A stretch of 64,000 nt of DNA. Source: Absidia repens (taxonomy: Eukaryota; Mucoromycota; Mucoromycetes; Mucorales; Cunninghamellaceae). The stretch lies in the NCBI GenBank assembly GCA_002105175.1, contig MCGE01000032.1:372001-436000 (forward strand). Direction: 5' to 3'. The stretch's first letter is position 1. Every line of letters starts with the position of its first letter. A program made the position numbers and the translations under genes. This document shows positions 44,703 through 56,073 of this stretch, in pieces. The notes below the pieces were generated by a model that had not been told where the DNA came from, ran no database searches, and saw only the letters and a list, made by a program, of their open reading frames with translations.

Positions 44703-46076
44703 GTCGGTAAGTATAAACAAGAAGATAGAGATGCAAAAACACAGTTTGTCGTTTATTATTTATATATTTTTTTAGTGTGACACCAATGGTTACGAGGGGA
44801 ATGTTCATTGGTAATTTTGGAATCAACATTGACCATTGACGTTAATAGTAACAAAAAAAAAAAAAAACTAACAATACCTTGTTGGCGCTCAGCTATCATA
44901 GGAGCCTTGTTTTGTCAAAAAAAAAAAAGTCCCCATTGCATTACAAGATACAGCGCTATGAGCACAATATCGTATCGCTGCTAAAGCACCCCCAAGGACT
45001 GAAATCAATGATGGCCAATACCAACACAGAGTCAAAACAATTGTGACTTTGTACGTAGGCCAACATATTTCAAATTGGGACGATATTATATTTTCACCAT
45101 CAGAAGGGTGGTACAGATGATGGTTCCAAAGAAAACTTGCCCTTACATAGATTTAACGTGCATGTTGAGTGGGAGGGTGTAGAAACAGGATTTGTTTCTT
45201 TTAAAGGGGATTTCTATAAGAAAACGTCTTCTTTTAGAGAAAAAGGGTGGGTGCGAACGTGCAAATTGTTCGATTTTCTTGTGGTACAATGCTGAATTTT
45301 TATTCTTCCTTTTTTAAAATATTCGATTCTGCAAATTTTTAATGTGGAAAGCGAGTTTGCCTTTTTCAAATCGATCGACAAAAAAAAAAAAAAAAAAAAA
45401 AAAGGATACCCACCCACTGTCCCTCTTTTGTTTTTTACTGCGGTCGTGCGCCCTAATCATCAGCAATCTTCACCTTTCACATCACATCCAAAGCGATTTG
45501 AATGACTGTTCGACGATGATAACCTCACTGCAACTCCCACATCATCCATTAACCCTCCCCCCAATGTATTTTAAGATAATGTATATCATGCATCCTTGAA
45601 AACCCGTAAGTGAATAAATGGATGTGCTCTAGGGTTCATTTCTGTTGTTTCCCATTTATCATTTTTTTTTTATTATTATTTATAGTTCTGGAGATTTATC
45701 AACATCAATATACCATCAAATTTAGCAAGGCTGCGGATTCTTCTCCGGCGAATGCTATTGGACAATAATTGAATAAGATGGCGGCAACAATCATTTTCGG
45801 CAAACCAAAGTCTAAGATGAATAATATAGATTACTAGAAACGTTCTATGATTTGGAAACCTTCGCTTAGCGTACGTTATATTACAAAAAAGGAAATATCG
45901 AATTCTTATTCTTATTTTTTTTTTTTCGCAAGGTATAGAACCAATATAAACTTCAATAAACGTTTTTAAAGAATTAAAATGATTGTTTAATGGTCTTTTT
46001 ATTTTTCACAAAATTATAAGACTGAAAAGCTGAGTAAAAAAATTTGATGGTTCTGAATGGAACGCACCATTTAAAT
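44703..46076. other. Spacer with decayed divergent ORF (44925-45120)
   Basis: Between 44925 and 45120, ATTACAAGATACAGCGCTATG, AATATCGTATCGCTG and ACGATATTATATTTTCACC match the ORF at 30378-30680, with indels and stops. An A tract lies at 45380-45403. The rest shows no gene; AATAAA lies near 45956. Confidence 0.45.
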
Positions 46077-48357
46077 TTAATAAATACGGAACCCTTCTGG
46101 ATGCTGGTCCATGTGACATGCAAGACTGGGATAAATTTTATGACGTTTATAATCAGAGCAGAATCGATACTGAATCCAAGCATTTTTTTCCCACGAACCC
46201 ACAAGCTGAAGATTCGATCTCACCTTTCCATCATAGTAAAGATCGTCGTCCTCATGGTGGTCGTCAAATCTGTCGTCGTCATCGTTATCATATTCTCCGC
46301 AACGTTGATCATCACTCATAAAAAGAGGGATCGACACAGCATCCAGAGCATCCTTGGCCGGATCAAGTCCCACGTCTTTCCAAAACTTGTTTGTCGCGTC
46401 ACCACGACCACCGCCGATTTCATCATAAAAGGACCGTTCAACAGATCGTCGCGGGCACCGAATATAGTAGCCTTTAGGGCAAAGCCACAGCACATTCAAA
46501 TTACTATCACCATCATCACGAGACAGGCGCACACAGTCAGGGTTATCATAATCAAAATTGGAATCGTCATATCTACGTATGAGCATGAGGAGTCCCGGTT
46601 TAATAGTTTTCAGTTGAGTGGCAAACGTAGGTAAAAGAGCTACCGTTTTCGAGGTGATGGGATTCTGTGCACAAAACAACAAGTTCAATTTATCTTTCGT
46701 ATCCAGCCATTTCAACAACTGGAGTCGTACAGAAAGCATATCAGAAATCCCCAAGCCCGAAACGCTGTGTCTGTCCTTGATATAATGTTTGTATTTAGGT
46801 GCCAAGGGAATAATAGAATAAAACCTGTCTTCGTTTCTGCTTGCCTTGGACTGCAGAATCAATTCAAGTGCTGTTCGTGAGCTTATTCGACGTCGCATGC
46901 TGTCATAGAATTCATTTGCCAATTCAACCATCTGGTTCTTGAATTCATGCCGATGCTGGTACAGCGGATCATACATATAATCGTCACTAAGGCCATGTAT
47001 GTAAAAAGGCTCCGGCTTTCGCTGATCAAAATTGTATTCAAAAAATGGATACCCATTTAATTCCGGGGAGCTGAGTTGATTGTACCAGAATTTCAATTTT
47101 CCCGTTTTTCTTCTTGCAAGAAGGTATTCACTGATCACCCATGTGCGATTGGACCAGTCTTCCATGATGGATTGCAGAAATTTCATCGATTGTGTAATCT
47201 CGGTTTTGCGCCGCACGAGCTGTCGTTGCCAGTCTAAATGTTGTCGTTGCCATTCCAAACGTTGGAGTTCCACCATCAGACGGTATTGCAGTTGATCGCC
47301 ATGTTCAGCTTTGTCTTCAGAATAACGTTTATGCATCAGTGTCATCATTTGTTGAATAATGCAAGGGTTATCGTCATTTCGATCATTGCTTTGGCTGCTG
47401 GTGGTGATGGTATTATCATGGTTCATAAAATCCCGACGGTACAAATCCAATTTCGGTATACCTAAACTATCCATCCATGTATTATCCATTTCGTCCCGGG
47501 ATTGTTGTGCACCAGGGGATTTGTCCAACAAATAATACAAATAGCGACCGTACTCTTTTACCAAATTCATGGCATCACGATTGGCAGAAGTGGTAGCTGA
47601 GATATGAGCGGCATGTAAATCAGGAACAGCGACAATAGCAACGGCTCGAAGGTAAATTTCGTTCATGTGATAAATGGTCGCTTTTCGTTTTTCAACATTT
47701 TCTTGATCGACACAAAGGGTATCTACCCACACGTATTCGATATGTTGCAAATCAGGTTCACGTTGCATGGCTTCACACAGCTTGAAGAAATCATCGAGTT
47801 GGAAGGAGACAATACGTGCATGGTAATCATCTGTTGCTGCCACGATTTGTTCATCCAATTCACCCCATCGATAGGAGAGTGCCACATAAGATGTTTCCCC
47901 ATCTAAGCCTTTTTTTTCGCAATGAATGGTGCGTTCCTCGGCAGCTTTTTTGATATTGACAAGAACGATACCGAAAGGTTCACCTTTTATTGTTGGAAAT
48001 TGCACCGTACTGGTTGTAGATACTACTTCAGTGCCGTCCTTGTTGATTTCCGTTTCCACTACTTCATTGTCGTCCATATATTCATCATCTTCGTTTGGTG
48101 CATAAAGCCTCGCGACTGGCCAATTATGTGGTACAGACACAGACTGACTCATTACAACTGTTTTCACCGTCACTTTACCCTGTATGATACGAAGGTCAGT
48201 TTTATCTGTAGTCTCTTTGATTACTATTTTAAAACATTCAAAAAAATTAGAAGTTTTGATCTCTACTTCCTATACGATGGTCGTGCCTCCTACCTTGTTT
48301 GCCGTCTTCTTCCTGATCAGATGGTCTAATAAATTCTTTGTCGGTTTCGGTATTCAT
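46077..48357 (-). CDS. HET-domain protein, subfamily II (736 aa)
   Basis: Exon 1 (48357-48294, 64 nt) encodes MNTETDKEFIRPSDQEEDGK and ends in phase 1. A 70-nt intron (GTAGGA...AAAATAG) follows, and exon 2 runs 48223-46077. The order is: an acidic N-terminal region with APNEDDEYMDDNEVVE, the HET start GIVLVNIKKAAEE, LSYRWGELDEQ near residue 138, VWVDTLCVDQENVEKRK, and then a spacer with the heptad-like repeat RLEWQRQ/HLDWQRQ. These are followed by SNRTWVISEY near 384 with the conserved Glu, KASRNEDRFYSIIPLAPKY, LQLVGSWEKNAW and the end GFRIY. An Asp/His-rich acidic loop precedes the tail. The frame is intact from start to stop. It is a likely cell-death or recognition effector. Confidence 0.92.
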
Positions 48358-48741
48358 TGTTGAGAAAAATATTAAAAAGAAAGTAGAAAAGAGGCAAATA
48401 TAAAACGACAGCTCCACTCATTTACGATGATGTGGGGCACGGTTTTTCTTTTTTCATGTCGTGTAACTAAACATCAATTTTTTCTTCTTTTGGAGGGAGG
48501 GCAGGGGCGAAGGTCCAGCATTCATGACCGTAGGCGGAGATACCGGTCAAAAAGAACGAAATGACCTTAACTTCATACTCTTACCAACCAGATCTGAAGA
48601 GTCAACTATAATATACATTTCTCGTTACAGCCATGCCGTTATAAAAAGGAAAGAGGGAGTGCTTTACTGTAAAGTTCTGTTTACGTTACACTATATCGTA
48701 GTTTGTAAAATATTCGTTTCAATCATCATGCTAAGTTTACA
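48358..48741. other. Upstream region of the HET gene at 48357
   Basis: GATGATGTGGGGCACGG at 48426-48442 is shared with the upstream regions of the sister genes. The segment is near-identical to the corresponding region at 53216-53640, so conservation may largely reflect duplication. Confidence 0.5.
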
Positions 48742-48882
48742 AGGTAGTCGATCCATTAACGCCTTTTCACGTAATCATTCTAAATAAAACGGAACGTGAA
48801 GGGTAGCTAATGAGGTAGTCGATCCGTTAACGCCCTTTCACGCAATCATTCTAAACACAACAGGACGTGAAGGGTAGCTAAT
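48742..48882. repeat. Tandem pair of ~70-bp units with internal inverted repeat
   Basis: Two consecutive units share GGTAGTCGATCC, TTAACGCC, TTTCACG, AATCATTCTAAA and ACGTGAAGGGTAGCTAATG. Within each unit CCTTTTCACGT or CCCTTTCACG pairs imperfectly with CGTGAAGGG across a loop of about 25 nt. A diverged pair lies at 53668-53800, and decayed single units lie near 43230 and 60020. All are 400-600 bp upstream of subfamily II HET starts. Confidence 0.7.
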
Positions 48883-49094
48883 GGCATCGTAAAACGAACA
48901 AGTATCACTTTCATTCAGAATAGCTATCACAACTAGATCTAAGAGAAAGAATCAGCTTATTTTTAATGTGCCAGGCAAAGACTGTATGCTCCCGCACGAC
49001 ATGGCAAAGGTGGCAAAAACTGCTCAGTCTGTATTTTTTTTAAACAGGCAAACTATACCCCATTCAACAATAAAAACTGAACATGAGATAGACT

Positions 49095-49320
49095 AATTGT
49101 AAAAAAACAAGACATTTATTCAAGTATAGATATGGTACTACGACAGTTGACGCTAAACCAATCTAATTACGTTCCATGTTTCCAATCTAATGGTGGCCCT
49201 AAAACAGAGACCCAAAATGACTGTGTTCACTATGTATAATTGTCTTGCAATTTTCAAAACGCCCCTGATTCAATTTCTAACCACTAATCCAGTTCACCGC
49301 GTTTAAATGTTTTTTTCTAG
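49095..49320 (-). repeat. Dispersed R element, copy 9
   Basis: Minus-strand copy containing GGATTAGTGGTTAGAAATTG, GGGGCGTTTTGAAAATTGCA and the GAATAAATGTC end. It begins about 30 bp beyond the 3' end of the HET relic at 49345-49890. Confidence 0.7.
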
Positions 49321-49344
49321 TAGCATGAATAAAACTAAATAAAT

Positions 49345-49890
49345 TTAATAGAACGAAACCCAGTAGGCATCCTTGAACGGAGACATGGTCCAAATGTTTT
49401 TCTCCCATGATCGTATAACTGGAATTACATGGTCATGAACAACAACTCTCTGCTATACTTGGCCATGACATCTTGATTTTGAAAAATCGAAATCGATTAC
49501 GGTATCCATTCGGTCCTTAAAAAAGTCTACACCTAGTTCTTGCTATAGACGAATCGATGCGCCAATAAAAAGTGGTTTGCGGGTGTTTACAGCGTTACAG
49601 ACAAGGACAAAACCAGTATGAACGAGTACGCACACCATCACAACCGTTGCTGCTATTAGTACATTGGTTGTCAGCATCATCATCTTGGGGCTTGTTCGAT
49701 GCTGATATCAAAATTGCAGTATGACTCGTATCGAGTGAGAAAACTCGGCAGACCGGATTGAATGGCTTTTAAAATGTACGGCAATCGTGGGCAACAGGGG
49801 GGAGGGACGGCACCGACGATGTTTGATTGACGTTGGCAGTATAATAACACAAATCGATACTTGGTATCCACCCAACCCACACTTCAGAAA
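49345..49890 (-). pseudogene. HET relic A (C-terminal part)
   Basis: A minus-strand remnant of a subfamily II C-terminal module, closest to the gene at 60735. VDTKYRFVLLYCQRQ and RLPYILKAIQ...FLTRYESYCNFDIS correspond to DTKDRLVLLF and FLTDNASLCNFDVT. The upstream two thirds are missing and the tail has stops. About 500 bp are closely similar to relic B at 54375-54960, so the two came from one decayed ancestor. Confidence 0.75.
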
Positions 49891-50174
49891 CGCACTGCCA
49901 CCCAGTAGCTACATAATTAATACTATTCTCAACTTTGCTCTTCAATATACCCCACCACAACAAAGTACTCTGTAATAGCTGATTTTTCACACAAACACAT
50001 CCCTGTTTTCTTTTCTACCCACAGACTTATAGAGCTGGTGGAAGAAGTCTCCATAATACCCAATCCGTTCCTTTTTCATATATATATAGACACACTTTTT
50101 TCTTTTTCAATGCACATGTACTACACATTCGATGAAACTCATAATGTAATCGTACAACAGAGAAACTAATTATA
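49891..50174. other. Gene-free spacer
   Basis: AT-rich, with a short TATATATA run near 50080. No gene is supported. Confidence 0.4.
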
Positions 50175-50500
50175 AGAAAAAGGACATATTTATTCAGCCG
50201 TAGATACAAACGATGACAAACTATTACTAAACTAAGGACGATTCCATGATACTAATCTACTGACGTTCCCAAATCCTACATCCAAAATGAAAGGGTTTCC
50301 TCATGATGTTTGTTTTGCGTTTTTTAAAACGCCCATAACTCAAGATCCTAGATCACCAGTACCCCAAAGAGCCTTGCCATCATATCATTCAGACTATCAT
50401 GAAGGAAAAAAATAAAAAAGAAAGAAAAAGAGAGGGGAAAAAAAGAGGACCAAAAAAAATAGAAAGCAAAATGCGGAGCCTGAATCATCCACTTTTTTTT
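50175..50500 (-). repeat. Dispersed R element, copy 10
   Basis: Minus-strand copy with the pyrimidine tract, GGCGTTTTAAAAAACGC, AACCCTTTCATTTTGGATGT and GAATAAATATG. It lies about 420 bp downstream of the HET gene at 50922. The whole block 50175-50920 is duplicated at 56560-57285. Confidence 0.75.
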
Positions 50501-50921
50501 TATGTCAAAAAATCAGGGAACTACAAATAAAAATTAAATAAAGGGGCAATCGCCATAATTACCATAGAGCATAATTCGTTTTATCTTCCAGTGGAAAGGC
50601 AGTTGCAACCACTACATAATCTAACTCTAATATCTCCGACGCATTTCAAGTAAGCTATTATTTCAGCACACAAAAAACCCATTGACGACGCGCTGAGCAT
50701 GACAGTTGGGGGCTGCGCACGATAGTGCGAAATGGCGGAGGCTCTAAAATCCTAGCCCATCAAAACCCACACTTCAATAAAAAAAAAAACTGTGACACCC
50801 AATAAATCGAAAGATTTCCAAAAGCTCCAGAGGAGCGCCAGAGCGTTTATTTTGCACAAAATTAGAAGACTGAAAAGCTAAGAAATTTGATGGTTCTGAA
50901 TGGAAACGCAACCCTTTCAAT

Positions 50922-53215
50922 TTAATAAATACGGAACCCTTCTGGATGCTGGTCCATGTGACATGCCAGACTGGGATAAATTTTATGACGTTTGTAATCA
51001 GAGCAGAATCGATACTGAATCCATACATTTTTCTCCCACGAGCCCACAAGTTGAAGATTCGACCTCAACTTTCCATTATTGCTAAGATCGTTGTCATCGT
51101 GGTCGTCAAATGTAATGTCGTCATCATTGTCCTGGTAGCCGCCACGCTGATGCTCGCTCATAAAAAGGGGAATCGACACTGCATCCAATGTATCCTTGGT
51201 CGGATCAAGTCCTACGTCTTTCCAAAACTTGTTTGTCGCGTCACCACGACCACCACTGATTTCATCATAAAAGGACCGTTCGACAGATCGTCGCGGGCAC
51301 TGAATATAATAGGATTTAGGACAAAGCCAGAGCACATCCAAATGACTATCACCATCATCACGCGTCAGGCGCACACAGTCAGGGTTATCATAATCAAAAT
51401 TGGAGTCATCATATTCATTTATGAGCTTGAGGAGACCCGGTTTGATAGTTTTCAGTTGAGTGGCAAACGTAGGTAAAAGAGCTATCGTTTTCGAGGTGAT
51501 TGGATTCTGTGCACAAAACAACAAATTCAATTTATCCTTCGTATCCAGCCATTTCAACAATCGGAGTCGTACAGAAAGCATATCAGAAATCCCCAATCCC
51601 GAAACGCTGTGTTTGTCCTTGAGATAGTGCTTGTATTTGGATGCCAAGGGAATAATAGAATAAAACCTGTCTTCGTTTCTACTTGCCCTGGACTGCAGAA
51701 TCAATTCAAGGTCTGTTCGTGAGGTGATTTGACGTCGCATGCTGTCATAGAATTCATTTGTCAATTCAACCATCTGGCTCTTGTAGTCCTTGCGATGGTG
51801 TTTCTGCTGCATCTGAAGAAATATAGGATCGTCACTAAGGCCACTTAGGTAAACAGGTGTCGACTTTTTTTGCTGATCAAAATTGTATTCAAAAAATGGA
51901 TACCCATTTAATGCTGGGGAGCTGAGTTGATTGTACCAGAATTTTAATGTCCCATTTTTTCTTCTTGCAAGATGGTATTCACTGACCACCCATGTACGAT
52001 TAGACCAGTCTACCATGATGGATTGCAGAAATTTCATCGATTGGGTAATCTCGGTTTTGCGTTGCTCAAGTTGTCGTTGCCAGTCTAAACGTTGTCTTTG
52101 CCATTCCAAACGTTGGAGTTCAACCATCAGACGGTATTGCAGTTGATCGCCATGTTCAGCTTTGTCTTCAGAAGAACGTTTATGCATCAGTGTCATCATT
52201 TGTTGAATAATGCAAGGGTTATCGTCATTTCGATCATTGCTTTGGCTGCTGGTGGTGATGGTATTATTAGAGTTCATAAAATCCTGACGGTACAAATCCA
52301 ATTTCGGCATACCTAAACTATCCATCCATGTATTATCCATTTCGTCCAGGGATTGTTGTGCACCAGGGGATTTGGCCAATAAATAATACAAATAGCGATC
52401 ATACTTTTTTACCAAATTCATGGCATCACGATTGGCAGAGGTGGTAGCTGAGATATGAGCGGAATGTAAATCAGGAACAGCGATAACGGCATCGGCTCGA
52501 AGGTAAATTTCGTTCATGTGATAAATGGTCGCTTTTCGTTTTTCAACATTTTCTTGATCCACACAAAGGGCATCTACCCACACGTATTCGATATGTTGCA
52601 AATTAGGTTCATGTTGCATGGCTTCACACAGCTTGAAGAAATCATCGAGTTGGAAGGAGACAATGCGTGCATGGTAATCATCTGTTGCTGCCACGATTTG
52701 TTCATCCAATTCACCCCATCGATACGAGAGTGCCACATAAGGTGTTTCCCCATCTAGCCTCTTTTTTTCGCAATGAATGGTACGTTCCTCGGCAGTTTTT
52801 TTGATATTGACAAGAACGATACCGAAAGGTTCACCTTTTATTGTTGGAAATTGCACCGTATTGGTGGTAGATACTGCTTCAGTGACGTCCTTGCCGATTT
52901 CCATTTCCACTACTTCATTGTAGTCCATATATTCATCATCTTCGTCTGGTATATTAATCACAGTGAGTGGAGCATTATTTGGTACATGTACCTCCGGAGC
53001 ACACGTCGTCAGACTAAATTCAACTACTTCATCTTCTAAGCTACGATCGTCAGTTTTATCTGTAGTCTCTTTGATGCCTATTTTAAAACATTCAAAAAAA
53101 AAAATGAGACGTTTTGATCTCTACTTCCTATGCGACAGTCCTGCCTCCTACCTTGTTTGCCGTCTTCCTCCTGATCAAACGTTCTAATAAATTCTTTGTC
53201 GGTTTCGGTATTCAT
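50922..53215 (-). CDS. HET-domain protein, subfamily II (739 aa)
   Basis: Exon 1 (53215-53152) encodes MNTETDKEFIRTFDQEEDGK. A 74-nt intron follows, and exon 2 runs 53077-50922. It is the closest paralogue of the gene at 46077, but part of the N-terminal region after the intron is different (VVEFSLTTCAPEVHVP). Features in order are VINIPDEDDEYMD, GIVLVNIKKTAEE, LSYRWGELDEQ near 137, VWVDALCVDQENVEKRK, the RLEWQRQ-RLDWQRQ repeat, SNRTWVVSEYHLARR near 384, LQLVGSWEKNVW and a final GFRIY. All HET blocks and the conserved Glu are present. Immediately 3' is a GCTCCAGAGGAGC hairpin (50825-50837), shared with the locus at 57290. Confidence 0.92.
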
Positions 53216-53667
53216 TGTTGAGAAAAATATCAAAAAGGAAGTAGAAAAGAGGCAAATATAAAACGACAGCTCCACTCCTTTACGCTGATGTGGCGCACGG
53301 TTTTTCATTTTCCATATCGTGTAACCAAGCATATCAATTTATTTTTTTTTTTTTGGGGGGAAGGGGAGGGACGAAGGCTCAGCATTCATGACCGGAGGAG
53401 GGGATACCGATCAAAAAGAACGAAATGACCCTTATTTCACACTCTTACCAACCAGGTCCGAAGAGTCAACTGTAATATATATTTTTCATTACAGTCAAGC
53501 CTTTATGATGCGGGTATGAATGGAGGTGAGAAGAAATTAATATAGAAAAGAGGTACGGATCCCGTTGTCAAAAAGGAAAAAGGGGGTGCTTTACTGTAAA
53601 GTTCTGTTTACGTTACACTATATTGTACGTTGTAAAACATTCGTTTCAACCATTATATTAAGAAATT
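53216..53667. other. Upstream region of the HET gene at 53215
   Basis: Carries GCTGATGTGGCGCACGG at 53284-53300, the third member of the shared upstream block, with one substitution. Otherwise it is a duplicate of 48358-48740. Confidence 0.5.
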
Positions 53668-53800
53668 TACAAATTAACACCTTTTCACGTAATCATTCTT
53701 AATGAAACGGAACGTGAAGGGTAGGTAATGAGGTAGTCGAATCACTAACGCCCTTTCACGCAATCATTCTAAAAACAACAGAACGCGAAGGGTAGCTAAC
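53668..53800. repeat. Tandem hairpin units, second locus
   Basis: Two units of the 48742-48882 type. The first is partly eroded at its left end. TTTTCACGTAATCATTCTTA and GGAACGTGAAGGGTAGGTAA are followed by GCCCTTTCACGCAATCATTC and GAACGCGAAGGGTAGCTAA. Spacing to the HET start is similar to the first locus. Confidence 0.65.
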
Positions 53801-54004
53801 ATCTCATAAAACGGACAATTATCACCTTTATTTAGAATAGCTATTACAATTATGATCTAAGGAATAGAACCAGCTCATTCTAATGTGTCACGTAAATGCT
53901 GCCTGCTTCTGTGTGGCATGGCAAAAATTGCCTAGTCTATATTTTTTTAAAATACGCATACTATATTCCATTCGACAATAAAAACTGAACATGACATAGA
54001 CTAA

Positions 54005-54232
54005 GCTTAAAAAGACAAGATATTTATTCAAGTATAGATATGATACTATGACAACTGGCGATAAACCAAACTAATGACGTTCCATGTTTCAAATCTAATG
54101 ATGGCCTTAAAACAGATATCCATGATGACAGATTTTCCCTCTGTATAAATGTCTTGCATTTTTCAAGATGACCCTGATCTATGTTCGAACCACTAATCCA
54201 AGTTCACATCGCCTCACTGAGGATTGATTGAC

Positions 54233-54264
<32 letters not shown>

Positions 54265-54345
54265 AGAGAGAGAGAGAGAAAGAAATGAAACGCATTTTTT
54301 GATTCTCAAAAAATATACCACAAACAAACTGCGTGGCGTTTAAAT
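54005..54345 (-). repeat. Dispersed R element, copy 11
   Basis: Minus-strand copy whose pyrimidine tract has become (CT)n plus T21 (54233-54292 on the plus strand as A and GA runs). It lies about 30 bp downstream of HET relic B, on the same strand. Confidence 0.7.
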
Positions 54346-54374
54346 TGTTTCTTTTTTTTTTTTCTAGTAGCATG

Positions 54375-55475
54375 AATAAAACTAAATAAATTTAATGGAA
54401 CGAAGCGCAGTAGGAAACTTGTGCCTCTGATCATCCATGGAACGCATCTTCAATGCCTCGTTGCGATTGGCATCCTTCAACGGAGTCACGGTTTTTCTCC
54501 CATGATCCGTATAACTGTAATTCCATGGTCATGAACAACAACTCTCTGCTATACTTGGTCATGACGTCTTGGTTTATAAGAATCGAAATCGATCACCGTA
54601 TCCACTCGGTCCTTAAAAACGTCTACGCCTAGTTCTTGCTATAGACGAATCGATGCGCCAGTAAAAAGTGGTTTGCGGGCGTCTACAACGGTACAGTCAA
54701 GGACAAAACCAGTACAAACGAGCACGCAGACCACCACAACCGTTGCTGCTATTAGTACATTGGTTGTCAGCAGCATCGTCTGGAGTCTTGTTCGATGCTG
54801 ATATCAAAATGGCAGTATAACTCGTATCGAGTGAGAAAACTCTGCAGATCGGATTGAATGGCTTTTAAAATGTACGGCAATCGTGGGCAACAGGGGGGGA
54901 CGGCACCAACGACGTTTGAGTGACGTTGGCAGTATAATAACACAGATCGATCCTTGTTATCGATCCATTCCGTCAATTTGAGTCGCTCGGAAATCGTATC
55001 CGACATCCCCAACGACAAGAGACTATACCTGTCCTTGATATACTGTATGAGTTTGGTGGTCAGAGGGACGATGGCAAGGAAACCTGTCTTCGTTCAACTT
55101 TATTGGCTTTTGTATGTAACATCATTTCAATCACCGACCGTTTGGTCATACGGCGACGCATGCTGGTATGAAAGTCACTGGGCAAATCAATCATCTGCAT
55201 CGTATGACGAATGTTTGTTCTCCAGGTAGAGGGAGATAAATAAAGAAGCTCTGATATTCCTGGACGGTTGTTGCCTTCGTTATTCTTCCTGTTTTTTGAA
55301 GTTCAAATTCAAAAAAAAAAAATCGTTGACCATTCAGTTCAGGACAACTGAGTTGATTGTACCAGAATTTCCAATTCGCCAGTTTTTGCGTTTGGTGATA
55401 TGGTATTCACTGATCACTCATACACGATTCGACCCATCTATCATGATGGATTGAAATAATTGAGCCTATAACTCC
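54375..55475 (-). pseudogene. HET relic B (block 3 to C-terminus)
   Basis: A minus-strand remnant recognisable from the block-3 region (near 55380-55450, matching NRTWVISEY with changes) through SLGMSDTISERLKLTEWIDNK and FLTRYELYCHFDIS to the tail at about 54390. Several frameshifts and stops are present. It is most similar to the gene at 60735 and to relic A. Its 5' side is cut off at about 55490, where the duplicated small-membrane-protein module (shared with 32190 onward) begins, so blocks 1 and 2 are missing. Confidence 0.75.
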
Positions 55476-55602
55476 CATCCCCCTATCAATTCTTCCATCG
55501 TTCGAATCATAAAGCGATTTTTTTTCTATAAAACGGTGCGACTCACTTTTTGAGCCGGTTGCTGAAATTGCCAATAATCATTTTACAAAATCCATAACAA
55601 AG

Positions 55603-55638
<36 letters not shown>

Positions 55639-55714
55639 TGCACTTTTGCAGGCGGCCAATGACGAAATTAGAACATTGTTCATGATAGTAGAATTTTTTA
55701 TGTGGTTACTTGTG

Positions 55715-55734
55715 GTACCTACGTTACGTAGTAC
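55715..55734. terminator. Palindromic 3' motif, second copy
   Basis: GTACCTACGTTACGTAGTAC, identical to 32405-32424, 34 nt after the stop codon of the small membrane protein gene. Confidence 0.35.
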
Positions 55735-55767
55735 CACTCGCCACACTAAAAACTTTATTCTTCTTTT

Positions 55768-56073
55768 TTAAAGAGCAACTGATTGTTTTGATCGTCTGTA
55801 ATAAGAATAAAGACTGTAAAGTAAATAAACCAAAATACAACTAACGGTGATGGCACTTAATACCAAGCTTGCAATGGCGATTCCTTGAATATCATTATGG
55901 TACCGATCCATCTCGACGCTTACGGCTCCAGAGGCCCGTTTAATAGAACAAAGTTGCTCAGCTACTGTGACTTCAAATTTAGTCAAGTTTTTTAAACCTC
56001 GAAAAGGATAGCAGTAAGTACGTGGATCTTCAGGGTCGACAGGGAAAGGAGAGCAGTGTATAACGTCGCTCAT
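55768..56073 (-). CDS. Small single-pass membrane protein, family member 4 (101 aa)
   Basis: Nearly identical to the gene at 32463-32768. It reads MSDVIHCSPFPVDPEDPRTY, then CYPF, KNLTKFEVTVAEQLCSIKRA, a Tyr/His linker, the span IASLVLSAITVSCILVYLLY and the tail SYYRRSKQSVAL. Start 56073 aligns with 32768; an adjacent ATG at 56076 would add one Met. The gene sits inside a HET-derived region, between relic B and R copy 12. Amino-acid differences from its twin are concentrated before the membrane span, while the span itself is unchanged, which may indicate selection on the exposed part. Confidence 0.7.
   Translation of the reverse strand: MSDVIHCSPFPVDPEDPRTYCYPFRGLKNLTKFEVTVAEQLCSIKRASGAVSVEMDRYHNDIQGIAIASLVLSAITVSCILVYLLYSLYSYYRRSKQSVAL

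Noticed and set aside
46044..46634. Long plus-strand frames opposite the HET genes (also at 50946-51476, 57257-57712, 62799-63689)
   Set aside because: They are antisense shadows of conserved HET or fusion coding sequence, lack start context, and their conservation follows the minus-strand codons.
48742..48882. CRISPR-like repeat array
   Set aside because: Only two directly adjacent units without unique spacers, in a eukaryotic context.
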